Shown piece by piece: positions 23,244 to 35,800 of a DNA stretch of 64,000 nt. The stretch's first letter is position 1. Each line of letters begins with the position of its first letter. The stretch is from Zychaea mexicana (Eukaryota > Mucoromycota > Mucoromycetes > Mucorales > Lichtheimiaceae): the NCBI RefSeq assembly GCF_025766255.1, contig NW_026516688.1:310001-374000 (forward strand), given 5' to 3'. The notes beneath the pieces are model-generated. The model was not told where the DNA came from and did not search any database. It saw only the letters and a program-made list of their open reading frames with translations. The translations under genes were made by a program, and so were the position numbers.

Positions 23244-24807
23244 TTAATTGTTGATAATAGTGGAGGCTGATGATATCGACCAGCATGCAGCCAAGAGATT
23301 AATGATTGTTGACCTGTTTTCACAAAGCGTTCGCAGGTCTTGGACACTATGTGCCTCTATCGGCTCACATATATGGTGATTCGATGACGATGATGTTGTT
23401 GCATGATACGTACTTGTTTGTGATGGAGAGGAAGGAGGTCCGATGGCATTGCAGTTATGCGACTGGCATATAGAAAAATTAACCTGGTCAACATGACGGC
23501 AATGTCGATGAATGTATTCAATGGCTGAAAAGTCCATTTGAACGTTTTTGCATGTTATAGTTCGTAATCGCAACAATGGTGCTCGGGATTTTTTGTTATG
23601 TCTGGATACTTTGATGTGGCTCGTTTCGAGAAAAAGTGTGTTCACCATAGCAAAGCGATCCATCAATGTGTCTATTTCAATGCAGTTGTGGTCCGAGTGA
23701 AGGAATCCTGTGAAGGATAGACATGTGGTGGTAATCAGTAGATGATAGGTTGATCGTCGAGGTAACGTCGAGCACAGTATGCGAGTGAGTCGTGCATTGT
23801 CGGCACCATTGGCCAGAAAAGCAAGTGCTTTACGTAAACCTCGAAAATTGGCTCGTTTTATGGTGTCGTTCCAAAGTAGCCATGGCGGCTCAACCGCTTG
23901 TTGTTGTTGTTGGTGTCGCTGCTGTTGTGATCCTGCGTATGAGGAGTAGGTGCTAGTAGCCAAAACATCCGAGCTATTGGTCCGTCGAAACTCGACATGT
24001 CTTAGGTTCGGGTATCGTGGTACAAGGTGCTCTTGCAAATATTCTGACAAAAAGCGAGTGCATTGACTTCCTGCTCGTTCGTACGTGATTTTTAGCGTAC
24101 GTAGTCCCGGAAAAGGACCAATCCCTGGAATATCAGTGCATTTGGCATCCCAATGGACACATGTCACATCCAAATAGCGCAACTCGGTACATGCTTTATG
24201 GATGCTGTTGAGCTCGATACAACGGACAAGCGGTATAACATGAATGAGCGATAGAGCTTGTAAGCGGGGTACGGATGTTAGGAACGCAGCAAGTTTTGTT
24301 GATCTATCAAGTCAGCTAATTAAGCTTGCCCCTTTTTCTAATCATATGTTTTTTTGTATGAAATGTCCCAGCGTTTACTGCTTACCCATATTCTGCCGTC
24401 TTTGGACCGAGCCCATTGCCATGGTATTCCAGCGTAAGTCGTGTCAGGACAGAAAAGGTTTCCAAGGATACGGCCAATGGAGACAGAATTGCCCTCGAAC
24501 TCCATGTTATAGACATACAACCAATGTTCTGACACTGCTGTGAAAGATTGTCGACGTTGGCATAGGTGATAATCTCTGCACACCAGCGTAAGGAATGGAC
24601 GAGATTGCGCAAGTCGGGTGATTTCTCTAGTGCGTCCACGAATCGTCGAAATTGTTTCGGGTCCTTGGAAAGTATAACGCGGCCGTAGAGTATCGGCGTG
24701 AAGGTGCTATACCAGCTGCGACAGACGCACATGCACCTGAGCAACTCTTGTTGTGAAAGCTCTTCAGTGATTTGTGCCAGCAATTCGAATGGAAGGATGG
24801 TGATCAT
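23244..24807 (-). CDS. F-box protein
   Basis: Putative SCF ubiquitin-ligase substrate adaptor. Two exons: complement(23244..24303, 24386..24807), giving about 493 residues. The N-terminal F-box reads ILPFELLAQITEELSQQELLRC followed by VCRSWY, matching the LPxEll..I...L....L......VCr.W pattern. The rest resembles irregular leucine-rich repeats (LRYLDVTCVHWDAKC, LRTLKITYERAGS, LRHVEFRRTNSS) broken by a Gln/His-rich loop. I chose the internal ATG at 24807 because the longer open frame upstream is only translated (CA)n repeat. It converges with the DUF2235 gene; the stops are 190 bp apart. The substrate is unknown. Confidence 0.85.
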
Positions 24808-25787
24808 GATTGGTGTTGTGTGTGTGTGTGTGTGTGTGTGTGGGAACTTGTGCACACTACGTGTTTAGCAACCGTGGTGGTATATGTATGGTGGTAGTCG
24901 CCCTCTCTCTTTATTCCTCTCTGTAGGCGCATGATTTTTGGCCAGGTATGTAGCACAGAAACCACCAAAGACACTGCCCGGAGTAACAATGGTTATTTAA
25001 CCTGTCCTTGGTCGTTCGGTGTGGCTGTTATTGATAACAAACTATTGTAGAAACAAAAGTACAAATGCTCTATATATATATATATATATATATGCACTCT
25101 TTAAATTATGAGCTCATGGCCGGAACAAGGCCGAAACGCAATTTCAAGGTTAATAAAAGAGAAATAGATTATTTGGCAGTGTGACGCAAGGGTCATATAG
25201 CAGCTTTTTATCCTGATTCGGTGGCACCATCTATTTTCACTTGTCTACTTTCGTTAGTTTCAAGTGCCCATTCTCAAACTAGATACTTTTATTTCTAGAC
25301 AAAGCAACTTACCGTACCTGAACACTGCAGTGAGGAACCCAAGCACATGCTAAAATTAAAGTGAAACACACAGTGGCGGGTCGGAGCAAGTGCTGTGTCA
25401 GTAATTCAGGGCCACAAGAAGTATTCGCCGGCCCTGCGTTTCTTAGCATCGCCCAAGTTGTTCTTTTCGCTGTATTGAGGAGCATTTGATGGCGATAGCG
25501 TAGATGATTCATTGAAATGCAATATGAGACTCCTTATCAAAAGTCCCTTGAAAAGGCAGATTGTATTCTCAAGGATCGACATGGATCCAAAACCTTCATA
25601 TGATTGTGTTACCGAGAATGCCTATATTTATATAAAAAACTCTTATAGTGCGCGAAACACCAAGACGCACTCCGCAACACCTCTTCTTTTTATACCCACT
25701 TTTTTTTTGGTGTTCTAGATCGCGCTACCTTTAGTCTTCTCTCTCTCTCTCTCTCTCTCTTTTCCTCTCCTTCTGTCTCGTTTCTTG
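24808..25787. other. Divergent promoter region, F-box / Got1
   Basis: Holds a (GT)n run at 24814-24842 directly upstream of the F-box start, a (TA)n run at about 25073-25094, and a (CT)n run at 25739-25761 in the presumed Got1 5' leader. No gene recognised. Confidence 0.5.
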
Positions 25788-26641
25788 ATGCTTTCTGATG
25801 GTCAAAGTTCGTGTTTTACGCAAGAAATTCAGAGTCAAAGAGGGGAACTCTCGGAAATGTCTAAACAACACCCCGCTGGTGTTTATTTTTTTTCTTTGCT
25901 TCAATGTAGAGATCGGCGTAGGCCTCACAGCAGTGGGTGTCCTCTTCATGTTGATGGGCATTTTTACCTTTTTTGATGCTGGATTATTGGCCGTGGGCAA
26001 TGTGAGTATAAATGCACCAAAGGAAGAAGGGGGGGGGGTAAGGTTTGGTGCAGGACGTGTACTAACCACTTTTTTCTTTTTTTGGGGTGGGCGAGCATAG
26101 ATCTTATTTCTAGCAGGAATCACCCTGACGATTGGTGTTCAACGTACAGTAACCTTTTTCGCTCAAAAGAACAAGATCCGCGGCACTATTTGCTTCCTCG
26201 GCGGCATTCTATTAGTCTTTTGCAAGTGGGCCATGATTGGTATTGCTATCGAAGTATTTGGCATTTTAAACTTGTTTGGGTATGTGATGATTTACTTTAC
26301 GAGTCGTCGTCGTGATTTTTCGGATGGTGTGGGCTGATGAAGGGGGGATGCAATCATGCAATAAAAGAAACGGGTGTATGGGGTTATTGGATCGAGATCG
26401 ACACATCCAGAGATGCTGACTGTTATGAAATGTGTCGCGATAGTGATTTCTTCCCGCTGGTCTTTGCATTTTTGCGACAACTTCCAATCATTGGATCTCT
26501 TTTGAACCATCCTGGACTGAGCAATGTAAGTATTTGAGACGGAGACAACGGATAGTGAAGTCTTTATAATGTTCTAACAATGTCGCTATTCCGTATTAGA
26601 CATTTGATCGATTCACTGCTGGCCCTGCACTACCCGTTTAA
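25788..26641 (+). CDS. GOT1: Golgi transport protein Got1
   Basis: Small tetraspanning membrane protein of ER-Golgi vesicles that supports fusion and COPII cargo traffic. Five exons: join(25788..25806, 25910..26001, 26101..26279, 26444..26525, 26600..26641). The 19-nt first exon encodes MLSDGQ and joins through a split Lys codon to IGVGLTAVGV, matching the family start (DxQKIGVGL). Conserved features are FFDAGLLAVGN, LFLAGITLTIGVQRT, KIRGTICFLGG and FFPLVFAFLRQLPIIGSLL. Length is 137 residues, usual for Got1. The final 14 residues (TFDRFTAGPALPV) are on a tiny last exon. Identification is firm. Confidence 0.92.
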
Positions 26642-28407
26642 TAAGAAAAGCGGAACTTACAATGACCGCCATATTCGCTAACCCTTTACATACTTGCTAT
26701 TTTGTTAATAATCATCCATCCTCTACTTTTTATATACTCTCAATGGTGTACAATTCCCTTCTTTCTATATAATGATACACTACAATCTTACGGCTCATTG
26801 CATTATCGGTAATTACACTAATTTTATTACATCTCTATATCTATTAATAAATCAGAAATCCATGAAACCTAAATAAGGTCTTTCTGATGATACGAAATGG
26901 TAATTATTACATCTAGTAGTTATTAACCAGTACGACACTGCTTTCCTTTTGGATCAACAAAAACATTGACAACAGCAAAAATTGTATTATATCATTTTCT
27001 AATTGTACAGTATACTACTGGAATAGTGCGGATTGCTCAGACATTCTGGGTGCTGTGGAACAAAAAAGCCTTCGGCTTGGCTTTTGGGATATTATGTACC
27101 TGTGACAGCGTTACACATTAGATACATGATACACACACATATACATATGAAAGCTTCAGATATACGGATGGTGTTTTGTAAAGTCGCATTTCTTCCCTTT
27201 CTTTTCTTTGTGCCTTCACTTCTCTATAGTAAAAACGCTTAGTCCCGCAAACCATTAATCAGTGCGTCACTTCAGTCGACTCGTACATACTTGGCACTTT
27301 AGATATCCTGCCGCGAACTATGTAGTTAACCGACGAAAACACATTAAAAAAGTGCTTGCAGTATGCATACTGTGGTAGGCACGTATGCGCACTAGCAGCA
27401 AGAAGCATGACCGACTGTTTGCGCTTGCGAACCTTTTTCCGAACATCATTAAAGATTTGCCACGGGCCAGTCAATACTCGATTTGATGGCTTCAATTCTA
27501 CGGTCTCCTGACGAAGAAAGATGTTATTGTTCCGTATCCCCAAAGAAAACAGCTCAAGCAATATGATCTACCATCGTCCATGTCCTGAGGATCCTGTAAA
27601 TGACATCGAAGCATATCTTGAAACGTCAGCCCTTTGACAGCGACGTTTTGACAAGATTCCGATTCGTATCGCATTAATACATGTCAAAATTCAAAAGGAG
27701 AATCTGTTTTGGTTGCACGATCTTGCACAGCCATCGGAGCCGTGGAAACTTTTTTTCATTTGACTTGGACTTGACGGAAAAAGAGAGAATCACCCTCACC
27801 TCTTCTGACATGGCCTATGTGATACAATTCACTTCCAGTGGAAAAAAGACACTCTTCTAATGCACTAAGCAATTGATTGATTCAGTGCATGTGCTGCAGA
27901 TTTCTGAAGGAATTGCCTTCCTTATGACCGCACTGGAGTTCAAGAAGAATTTTGGATGCTACAGAACGGTGATATGACACTGGTTTTTTTTTTCAAGTGC
28001 AGATGCGCCACTGTGTAGCACATCTTAGTGTAACTTCTATAAGCGGTCGACCGATCGAAGCACGTTGTGTAACTGATGCGACAACAACCAGTCAAAGAAG
28101 AACACTTTCGCCATTTTATTAGAAGGATAAAAAAAAGGGGGGGGAGTGCATTCCAAAGGTGTTTGTTCGGCAAGGAAGAAAACCATTTGGATATGAGGAA
28201 AGAAGATAGCATGGTCTGTTGTGTGTGGAAGAGGGTAAAGTAGAAAAGAAAACGATGTGGGTATTATGGTTGTTGCTGTTGTTTGCTGTTGTTTGCTGTT
28301 GTTCTTGTATTTTTCGTGTGTGTGTGTGTGTGTGTGTGTATGCGGGGGGGTTGGGGTAAGATTGGTTATTTTTGGTTGCGGAGAGAGTGAGACAGGAGGA
28401 TCCTTCT
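26642..28407. other. Spacer between Got1 and beta-tubulin
   Basis: Contains one weak coding candidate (27259-27674, minus; listed separately), a short hairpin around 27065-27080 (AAGCCTTCGGCTT), and a (GT)n run at about 28313-28339 followed by a G run, in the 3' flank of beta-tubulin. Nothing else recognised. Confidence 0.4.
27259..27674 (-). CDS. Hypothetical small gene or gene remnant
   Basis: Two coding-looking pieces. The first starts at the ATG at 27674 and reads VAVKGLTFQDMLRCHLQDP then QDMDD. The second, after a possible intron, reads ETVELKPSNRVLTGPWQIF followed by a strongly basic run (VRKKVRKRKQ). A donor (GATG|GTAGAT) and acceptor (CGTCAG|GAG) are visible but join out of phase by one base. 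Either the splice model is wrong or the gene is broken. I do not recognise the family. Composition differs from the surrounding AT-rich spacer, which is why I list it. Confidence 0.3.
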
Positions 28408-30131
28408 CTAATCTTCCAAGACCTGCTCTTCCTCGAGGTACTCGTCATCTGCAGAAGAGGATGCCAGTTTTAGTACAAACCATACAAAACAAATGTGCCT
28501 GCATGCTAGAATGTTACATACCCAATTCTTCTTCCATATCTTCAACACCGGCCTCCTGGTACTGCTGGTACTCGGAGACAAGATCGTTCATGTTGGACTC
28601 GGCCTCAGTGAACTCCATCTCGTCCATACCCTCACCGGTGTACCAGTGCATGAAAGCCTTGCGACGGAACATGGCCGTGAACTGCTCGTTGACACGCTTG
28701 AAGAGTTCCTGGATCGAGGTGCTGTTACCAATGAAGGTGCCCGACATCTTCAAGCCGACAGGAGGAATGTCACACAGGGAGGTCTTGACCGAGTTGGGGA
28801 TCCACTCGACAAAGTACGACGAGTTCTTCTGCTGGACAGCCAGCATCTGGTTCTCGACTTCCTTGGTCGACAAGCGGCCACGGAACATGGTGGCGACGGT
28901 CAAGTAGCGGCCGTGACGGGGGTCGGAAGCAGCCATCATGTTACGCGCATCAAACATCTGGGCGGTCAACTCAGGGACGGACAGGTTGCGGTACTGCTGC
29001 GAGGCGAATGCAGTCAGGGGTGCAAAGCCGACCATGAAGAAATGGAGACGAGGGAAGGGGACCATGTTGACAAACAGCTTACGCAAGTCCGAGTTCAATT
29101 GGCCAGGGAAACGCAGCGAGGTCGAGACGCCGGACATGACAGCCGAGACCAGCTGGTTCAGGTCGCCGTAGCCAGGGCTGGACAGCTTCAAGGTGCGGAA
29201 GCAGATGTCGTACAGCGCCTCGTTGTCGATACAGAAGGTGGCATCGCAGTTCTCGACCAACTGGTGGACAGAGAGGACGGCGTTGTAGGGCTCGACGACA
29301 GTGTCAGAGACCTTGGGCGAAGGCACCACCGAGTAGGTGCACAACATGCGGTCGGGGTATTCTTCACGGATCTTGGACAGCAAGAGCGAGCCCATGCCGG
29401 AACCAGTGCCACCGCCAAGCGAGTGGGCGAGCTGGAAGCCCTGCAAGCAGTCGGTGTGCTCTGCTTCCTTGCGGATGATATCAAGCACCGATTCGACCAA
29501 TTCTGCACCCTCCGTGTAGTATCCCTTGGCCCACGAGTTGCCTGCGCCGGACTGTGCATGCACAAAGTTGTCGGGGCGGTACAGCTTGCCGTAGGTGCTT
29601 CCTCTGATGGCGTCCATCGTGGCAGGCTCCAAGTCGACCAACACAGCTCTACACTGGCCATTAGTTTCTTTTAGAAAAAAAAAAAGCGAGACTAGAGAGA
29701 GACCAAACTCACCTTGGCACATATTTGCCAGTGGAGCCTTCGTTGTAGTAGACGTTGATACGCTCCAATTGGAGATCGTTGTCGCCGGCGTAGGCGCCCG
29801 ATCCATCAATACCGTGTTCTTGACTGATGGTTTCCCAGAATTTTTGACCGATCTAAGAAAAGGAAAAACATCACACGAGTTACTGTTAGTTGCTTTACAA
29901 CGACAGTAATACGCGTCTTCTTGAGTCCCTCGCCTCTCAGGATCTTTACCTGGTTACCACATTGGCCTACAAAGACACAAAGATGAACAAAAGGCAGATG
30001 AGCATTCAATCTAATCTTCTTTTCGGGTCGGATCCCAACGGTGCGTAAACGCGAAGCAGAAAGAGCGGCGCTCTCACGAAAAAGAAACAACCAAGAACAG
30101 TACCTGCTTGAACGTGAATGATTTCTCTCAT
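28408..30131 (-). CDS. Beta-tubulin
   Basis: Microtubule subunit. Five exons: complement(28408..28448, 28522..29648, 29713..29852, 29950..29966, 30104..30131); exon 2 has only 17 nt. It starts [15 protein letters not shown], carries the tubulin signature GGGTGSGMG (residues 140-148) and ends in the acidic tail EEEQVLED. Two sites stand out when counted from Met1: residue 167 is Tyr (CTYSVVPSP) where most fungi have Phe, and residue 198 is Ala ([10 protein letters not shown]) where Glu is usual; residue 200 is the normal Phe. Changes at 167 and 198 are classical benzimidazole-resistance sites. Length is about 450 residues, normal for the family. The 1.2-kb upstream region is rich in poly-purine and poly-G/C tracts. 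Confidence 0.97.
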
Positions 30132-31332
30132 GATGGAATGAAAAGGAAAAGGATGTTAAGTTAAGGAAAGCAGTAAGAAAGGTGTCAGACGAAACGTAAG
30201 AAAGGAAGAAGCGAAAGAAAGAAAAAAAAAAGGCGTGTTGGGGGGGGGGTGGGGGTGTAGTAGGGGACAGAATATGCAAAAGGAAAAGAGCCCTTTGCTT
30301 TACCAGCGGAGCTTATATCATGTACGCACACGCACCTTTCTTTGGTAAAACCGTATACACTTTATACTATACTTGATGCCCTTGCCGTCTGCTAGTCCCT
30401 TTCACTCACCGTCAGGGGAAGGATACTGAAGGGGGTTGGGCTGTTTCTTCTCTTTCTGGATCCCGGTAATTGAGTTTACTATGCCTCCCTCATACACACT
30501 GTAACGAGCAGGCCTCTCTTGCTTGGGTCGGCGCAAGACGAGGTTATGTGTATGCACTGCGGTAAGTACTAGGTGGCAGTCTAAAAGATAGAGATAGAGA
30601 TAGAGAGAGAGAGAGTGTGTATGTGTGGAGCCTGCAGTGTGCACGACTTTGAAGCACGAGGAAACACACATGTGTTACCTTGGATCCCACATGCATACAT
30701 AATACTACGACGAGACCCTCTCTCTATAGAAAGCTTAGGGGGAGCGACTCCTCGTGCTGCTGAGAGAGAAGGACTTTTTTTCCTTTCGTTTCCAACAGCA
30801 GAAACACTTGATACGAAACAGGCTATATACCATGAATGAGTTCCTTTATTTCTTTGCCCGAAAAAAAGATTAGCATACAGAAGCATAATAAACAAAAGCG
30901 GGGTATAGGGTGTGGTTGCGGTGCAGTATATAAGAGATGCGTAAAGATAATTTGTGCATGGTAAGAACAAGAAAACTATAGACAGGGGATCATTATTGAG
31001 GATATACGAGATGGGGATAAATGATGAAGAAGGAGTAGGAGGGCACTAGGTGTGTGCTGTGAGATGTCCAATGTATATAAAGAGGAATCATATTGTTAAA
31101 GACTGAACTGTTTTTTTTTTCCTTTTTCTCTGTTTTGCGGTTTAGAAAGAGGGTTTGTGGGTGTGGATGAAGATAACGAGAATGAAAATGAATGATAGTG
31201 TTGGTAAAAAAAAGTAGGAATGAGTGGGGCAAACGTGTTGTTGTTATGGGTGCTGGTAGTGTGTGCGGTTGTAGATTAGCAGCATAGAAGAGGAACGAGT
31301 GTATAGTACGCTGCGGTTGTTGTCGTTGTGGA
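30132..31332. other. Beta-tubulin upstream region
   Basis: No gene recognised. Contains a G run at about 30240-30250, a (GA)n run at about 30586-30614 and several A/T homopolymers near 31108-31120. Short open frames here are composed of repeats. Confidence 0.5.
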
Positions 31333-32859
31333 CTAGTTCTCCAATTGCGGCTGGATGGCAGCAGCAACGGTATTTACAGCCGTTTGACGACATCGTTTCC
31401 ACTGGCCATCAAGTTGCTTGATCCACGAGAGTACAAGCTCAAGACGGTCCTGCAAATTGATCGTCCGCAATAGCGCATAGCATTCCGCCCCGCTGACAGG
31501 CAGAATCACGGCCGCCCACCATGTAAGTGCGGCTGCTTGATGACGTGCCGGCATCGGTCCATGGATACGTTCCATTGTTTCAAACCAGAGCGGACCCAGT
31601 AATCCCATGGTGCTGGTGCTAACCACGCCTTCCAGCGGTGGCACTGTTGCTATCTCTTGAATAAACGTGTGGATTTGCAGCGCAAGTTCGTCAGTCCAAG
31701 CGTCTTGGACAGCGACTTCGGGAACAAGATCGATATCGGCGATCAAGACCGACACATCCTCCATATTTTCCTCTTCGTGATCGGCGGTGTAGGTGCGGAA
31801 CCGTTCGCAGCCACGGACGTCGAGGATAGTCGATCCATCCGTCTTTTGTTCCACCGAGACGATCTGGACAATCGTGCCGTATTGTGACAGGTTGGGTCGG
31901 CCACGATGTACTGCTGGTAGACAGAGCGCGTTGTGCTGACGCGATGCGAAAATGGCGTGGCGGAGCATGCGGATATGCGACGGTGTAAAGACGGGGATCC
32001 GTGCGTGCTGATGCGGTAGAATCACTTGGCCTGTCACGAACATGGGGATGGCCGACGTATTTGGCGCCTGGAAAATTCGTTCGTGTTGTTGGAGTAGCTG
32101 GAGAAGCCGTGCGAGAATTCGGTTGTCGGCAGCTTGGTTTTGGATGTGGTTGTAGCGTGGCAACGGTCGTTGGCATTCAGGACACGATTCACCTTCAATC
32201 TTGAGCTTCAGCAAGCAAAGACGGCAATACACGTGGCCGCAGTGTGTTGTCAATGGCTGATGGAACGTGTCGTGGCATTTTCGGCATTGCAACAAGTTAG
32301 AGACCTGTTGCTGGGCATCGGTTGCCGTCGTTGCTGTGGCTGCTGTCGTTGCGAGCTGTTTACCCTTAGCGATCGGTAATGCTAGTGAGGCGGATGTAGG
32401 TGTTGACATAATATTGATTGATGATGATGATGATGATCGTGGACATATTGATAATGCTGAGCGGTGCGCGATCAAGCACAGACTTTGTACGACCGAATCA
32501 ATGCACGATTCTTGCGAACGTCCAAAAAGATGCGTCGAGTACCGACAGTCAGGAACGGGGCATATAAAGACAGGTTGGTGGATGTTGCGATCTTGAATAG
32601 GTACTGGAATGCATACTTGGCATACAGTGTAACCACACGACAACGTTACTGGGTCACGCAGGTCATTATTGCAAACAGGACATTGGAGCAGCTCGGTGAG
32701 ACTGTTGACAAACAAATCCATTGGCGGCGACAAGGAAGGATAATCCAGATAGCCACCACTACTAGTATGAGGAAGAGTAGTAGCTGGAAGCGTGGTGTTG
32801 GAGGTGGAATGTGCGGGCCACACTAGTGATGGGGAACAAAAAGGAAAGGTAGAAGTCAT
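31333..32859 (-). CDS. RING-LON protein (LONRF-like E3 ligase)
   Basis: Single uninterrupted frame of 508 codons. A first RING-like region reads CPVCNNDLRDPVTLSCGYTVC (about residues 60-80) with further Cys residues. A second, complete C3HC4 RING reads CRKCHDTFHQPLTTHCGHVYC then CLLKLKIEGESCPEC (about 190-227). The C-terminal 260 residues match the LON substrate-binding (Lon N-terminal) domain: PMFVTGQVILPHQHARIPVF, later YGTIVQIVSVEQKTDGSTIL and VRGCERFR. There is no Lon ATPase or protease part. This arrangement matches the LONRF family, predicted ubiquitin ligases. It is intronless, unlike almost every neighbour. Start taken at the first ATG; the residues before the first RING are low complexity and could be shorter in reality. 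Confidence 0.9.
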   Translation of the reverse strand: MTSTFPFCSPSLVWPAHSTSNTTLPATTLPHTSSGGYLDYPSLSPPMDLFVNSLTELLQCPVCNNDLRDPVTLSCGYTVCQVCIPVPIQDRNIHQPVFICPVPDCRYSTHLFGRSQESCIDSVVQSLCLIAHRSALSICPRSSSSSSINIMSTPTSASLALPIAKGKQLATTAATATTATDAQQQVSNLLQCRKCHDTFHQPLTTHCGHVYCRLCLLKLKIEGESCPECQRPLPRYNHIQNQAADNRILARLLQLLQQHERIFQAPNTSAIPMFVTGQVILPHQHARIPVFTPSHIRMLRHAIFASRQHNALCLPAVHRGRPNLSQYGTIVQIVSVEQKTDGSTILDVRGCERFRTYTADHEEENMEDVSVLIADIDLVPEVAVQDAWTDELALQIHTFIQEIATVPPLEGVVSTSTMGLLGPLWFETMERIHGPMPARHQAAALTWWAAVILPVSGAECYALLRTINLQDRLELVLSWIKQLDGQWKRCRQTAVNTVAAAIQPQLEN

Positions 32860-35800
32860 TATGGAATACGGTTTGAATAATCGCTTAGGTTATATTTCTT
32901 TAAAGACTGCCCATTGTCCTCGCTCATCGAGATCTCTACTACGCTGATTTCGATGGTCAGTTTGGATTCGCTGGGTTTCTCGATTTGGTATCACACGCCC
33001 TAGAATTTCATCCACTCACACACAGCTCTCTGTCAGACCGCATATAACACATATGAGTACAGCACATCACCTATACACACATGCACTTTATATCGGGGGG
33101 CGCAACTTTGTCGTTCCGTCCGCCCCGCCGGCATCACGATCTGCGAGCCTTTTTGTGATTGCCGTTGACTCGACTTATCTTTTTTTAACCCATTTCGCAC
33201 TCCTCTCCTCTTCCCCTTGCATATTCAACATCCACAAATTCGGGTCATGACATCGGTAATCATTGCGTGTTTCCTCCTTATTAATCGCTGAGTTGTATGA
33301 AAGTGTGGGCTGATAAACATTTTATGCGGTCGACCTAGTGGTCTTGGCATGCTTATTATACATACATAAAGTGACACCTTCCAAACCCTTGATCTTCTTT
33401 ACAACATACCACCATATAGAGTATGATCGAAAAATCCATTCCATGTTTACAGATCACTGTCCATCAATCGAAGGGCAGAGGGAGTGTTCCCAATTGCTCG
33501 ATTAGTGTGATCAGAAGAAACCCGAACCAAAAGATCGGCCCTTCTTTTATTATGCATCCGTGATCATCACAGGTGTCTTTGTTCATCTTACCACATGACG
33601 CATTTTTTTTTTTTGATGACAAGCAAGAGAGTAATATCTTTTATTAATGCAGGGACTATTAGAGCTACCAATAGCTATGATATCAAAAGGCATAACTACA
33701 GAAAGGAATAGTAAAAGGTATAGCAAACAGTCTAGAAGCACGCGATGATCGAACCCCCCCCCCAAAACAGTACGTGTAATACTTCTTTGATGGAACCTTG
33801 ATAGCTGCAATCAAAATCCCTTGTCCAAATTTCCACCTTCATTGTAGTAGCAGTTTCTGCTTTTTATGCAGCCATAAAATGTGTTTGTATTATATAATAC
33901 GAGCAAAGCACCAAGGCAAGAATAAGAGAATTCATGTTAAATAAGTATAACATGCAAAGTAATAAATGCTTAGTTATTACCCCAACAAGTCGAGATGCGG
34001 ATATAGTGTGATCCGATTTCTCTCAAAGGATCTGTTCCTGGCTCAAGCGGGTCGTGGAAAACCTGTACACGATCTGTATATAGGCTCTTTTTTTCATTCT
34101 AACCAATTTTCTCCTCTTGCTGCTAGAAGAAGCATTGATTGCTTGTTATACTATGATGATATCCCCTGATGTAGTAAACGTCTCGATATTTTTTTTTGTT
34201 TACAGAATGTCTGTGGTGCTTGTTTATTTTTTCAAGTTGCACACATATCACATGCTTATAAAAACAAAGCAATTACGCATGATGTCAGAACACCTGTTGT
34301 TTGCTTCTCTTAATTGACACTCAAGCCCCATTTTCGAATTTTGCATGATCGGGCAGATACCGACATGTGTTTGCAAAAAAATCAAAACAACAAAAGAACG
34401 TTAACGTGCGTGCATCTTCTACACTATCATATGTATACCACGGTAGTATTTGCAGCACTCGCTATATACCTTAGAACACAAAATGTCATCTATAATCTTT
34501 CCTTCAAGGGCTTGTATACACTTATCGGAGGCTCTGGTGTCCTCTTTTATAAGTAAGCCGTAACATACTGCATGTTTTAGAAAAAACGTGCATGTCTTTC
34601 TGTCTCAAATTCTATGATGGTTGATGGCCTCTTGGATTATCGAAACTTCCAAGCAGTCGAGGAGAAGCGTAGTACGAGCGGTACAATGGCGGTTATTTGA
34701 GGATGATCCTTCAGTTTCTTCTTTATTTGTGTATCGTGCTTATAAATAAAGTCACCAGTAGCAACACCATCTACATCCTCTATGTACACCTTTTACGAAA
34801 ATGAAGAACAGCTTACTAGATTTCGACACCATAAAAAGGCTTTTTTGTAACGCATCGAGTAGACCTTTTATCTTTTCGGTCTGCTTGTTGATTATCTTGA
34901 TTACCTGGACCATTCCGTACGGTTGCATGACCTGCTTCTTTAAGCCTACTGTATTCTGTACATCATTGAGTGCATCCACTTTTTTTTTTCGCTCCTCTTC
35001 TTGAAGGAACTCGTGCTCTTGAATAGCTTGTTAACATCCTGTGTCATTCAGCATCTTTGAGTTTTTTTATTTTTCGCCATCAGTCACGGTATCAGAGGGT
35101 GTGACGTAACGAGATATCGCAAGCAACCAAGGTGCTATCATCGATGCCATGATGAGCTTAACTGATATATGTGCTGCATATCTTGATCAGTTTCTTCTAA
35201 AAGAAAATGTACGAACAAGCGAATAATGGAGCGAGCAGTCCTTATCAAAATCGCTTATGCTGCTCTTGACGCTCGGACCGGGCTTCAAAAGTATCTAAAA
35301 AGGAGAGATCGCGAATACAATGGCTTATCAGTTTTAAAAGCGACACGAGAAGGCAAGTAAATCATACGGTTTATTAAATGCACAACTTACTAGCGATAGG
35401 GCATCAGTAGAAGCATATTTCTAACAGTAACTTACCGTAGGCACAGATGTGTAATATCATGTCTTTTTTTCCTCGCAACTAAGCTTTAGTGACCCTCTTG
35501 TGGTGAGTGTCAATAATTCTAGAAAACCAGCTTCGGTAATTCTTCTTTTCTGTTTTGATTCATAAGGTAGCTTTATCACTATTGATTCTTCTATCACCGC
35601 TTTTTGTGGAAAACTACAACTTTTGCTGCAGTCTTCTTGAAGACCTCGATATTACTGTACACAATGCTGTCAAGCGCTTTTGTCAGACTTCAAAAGATAT
35701 AGATTTGCTGGAACATTTTCCCCTCATTCCTGTCGCACTCTTTGATGAGCCGGTGGTTTTCGATATCCGATCGGGTCGAATATGACATGTATACGTATTA

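Noticed and set aside
28493..29674. Long plus-strand open frame of 393 codons
   Set aside because: It lies antisense to the highly conserved beta-tubulin exon and its open state follows from strong codon bias on the other strand; no motifs.
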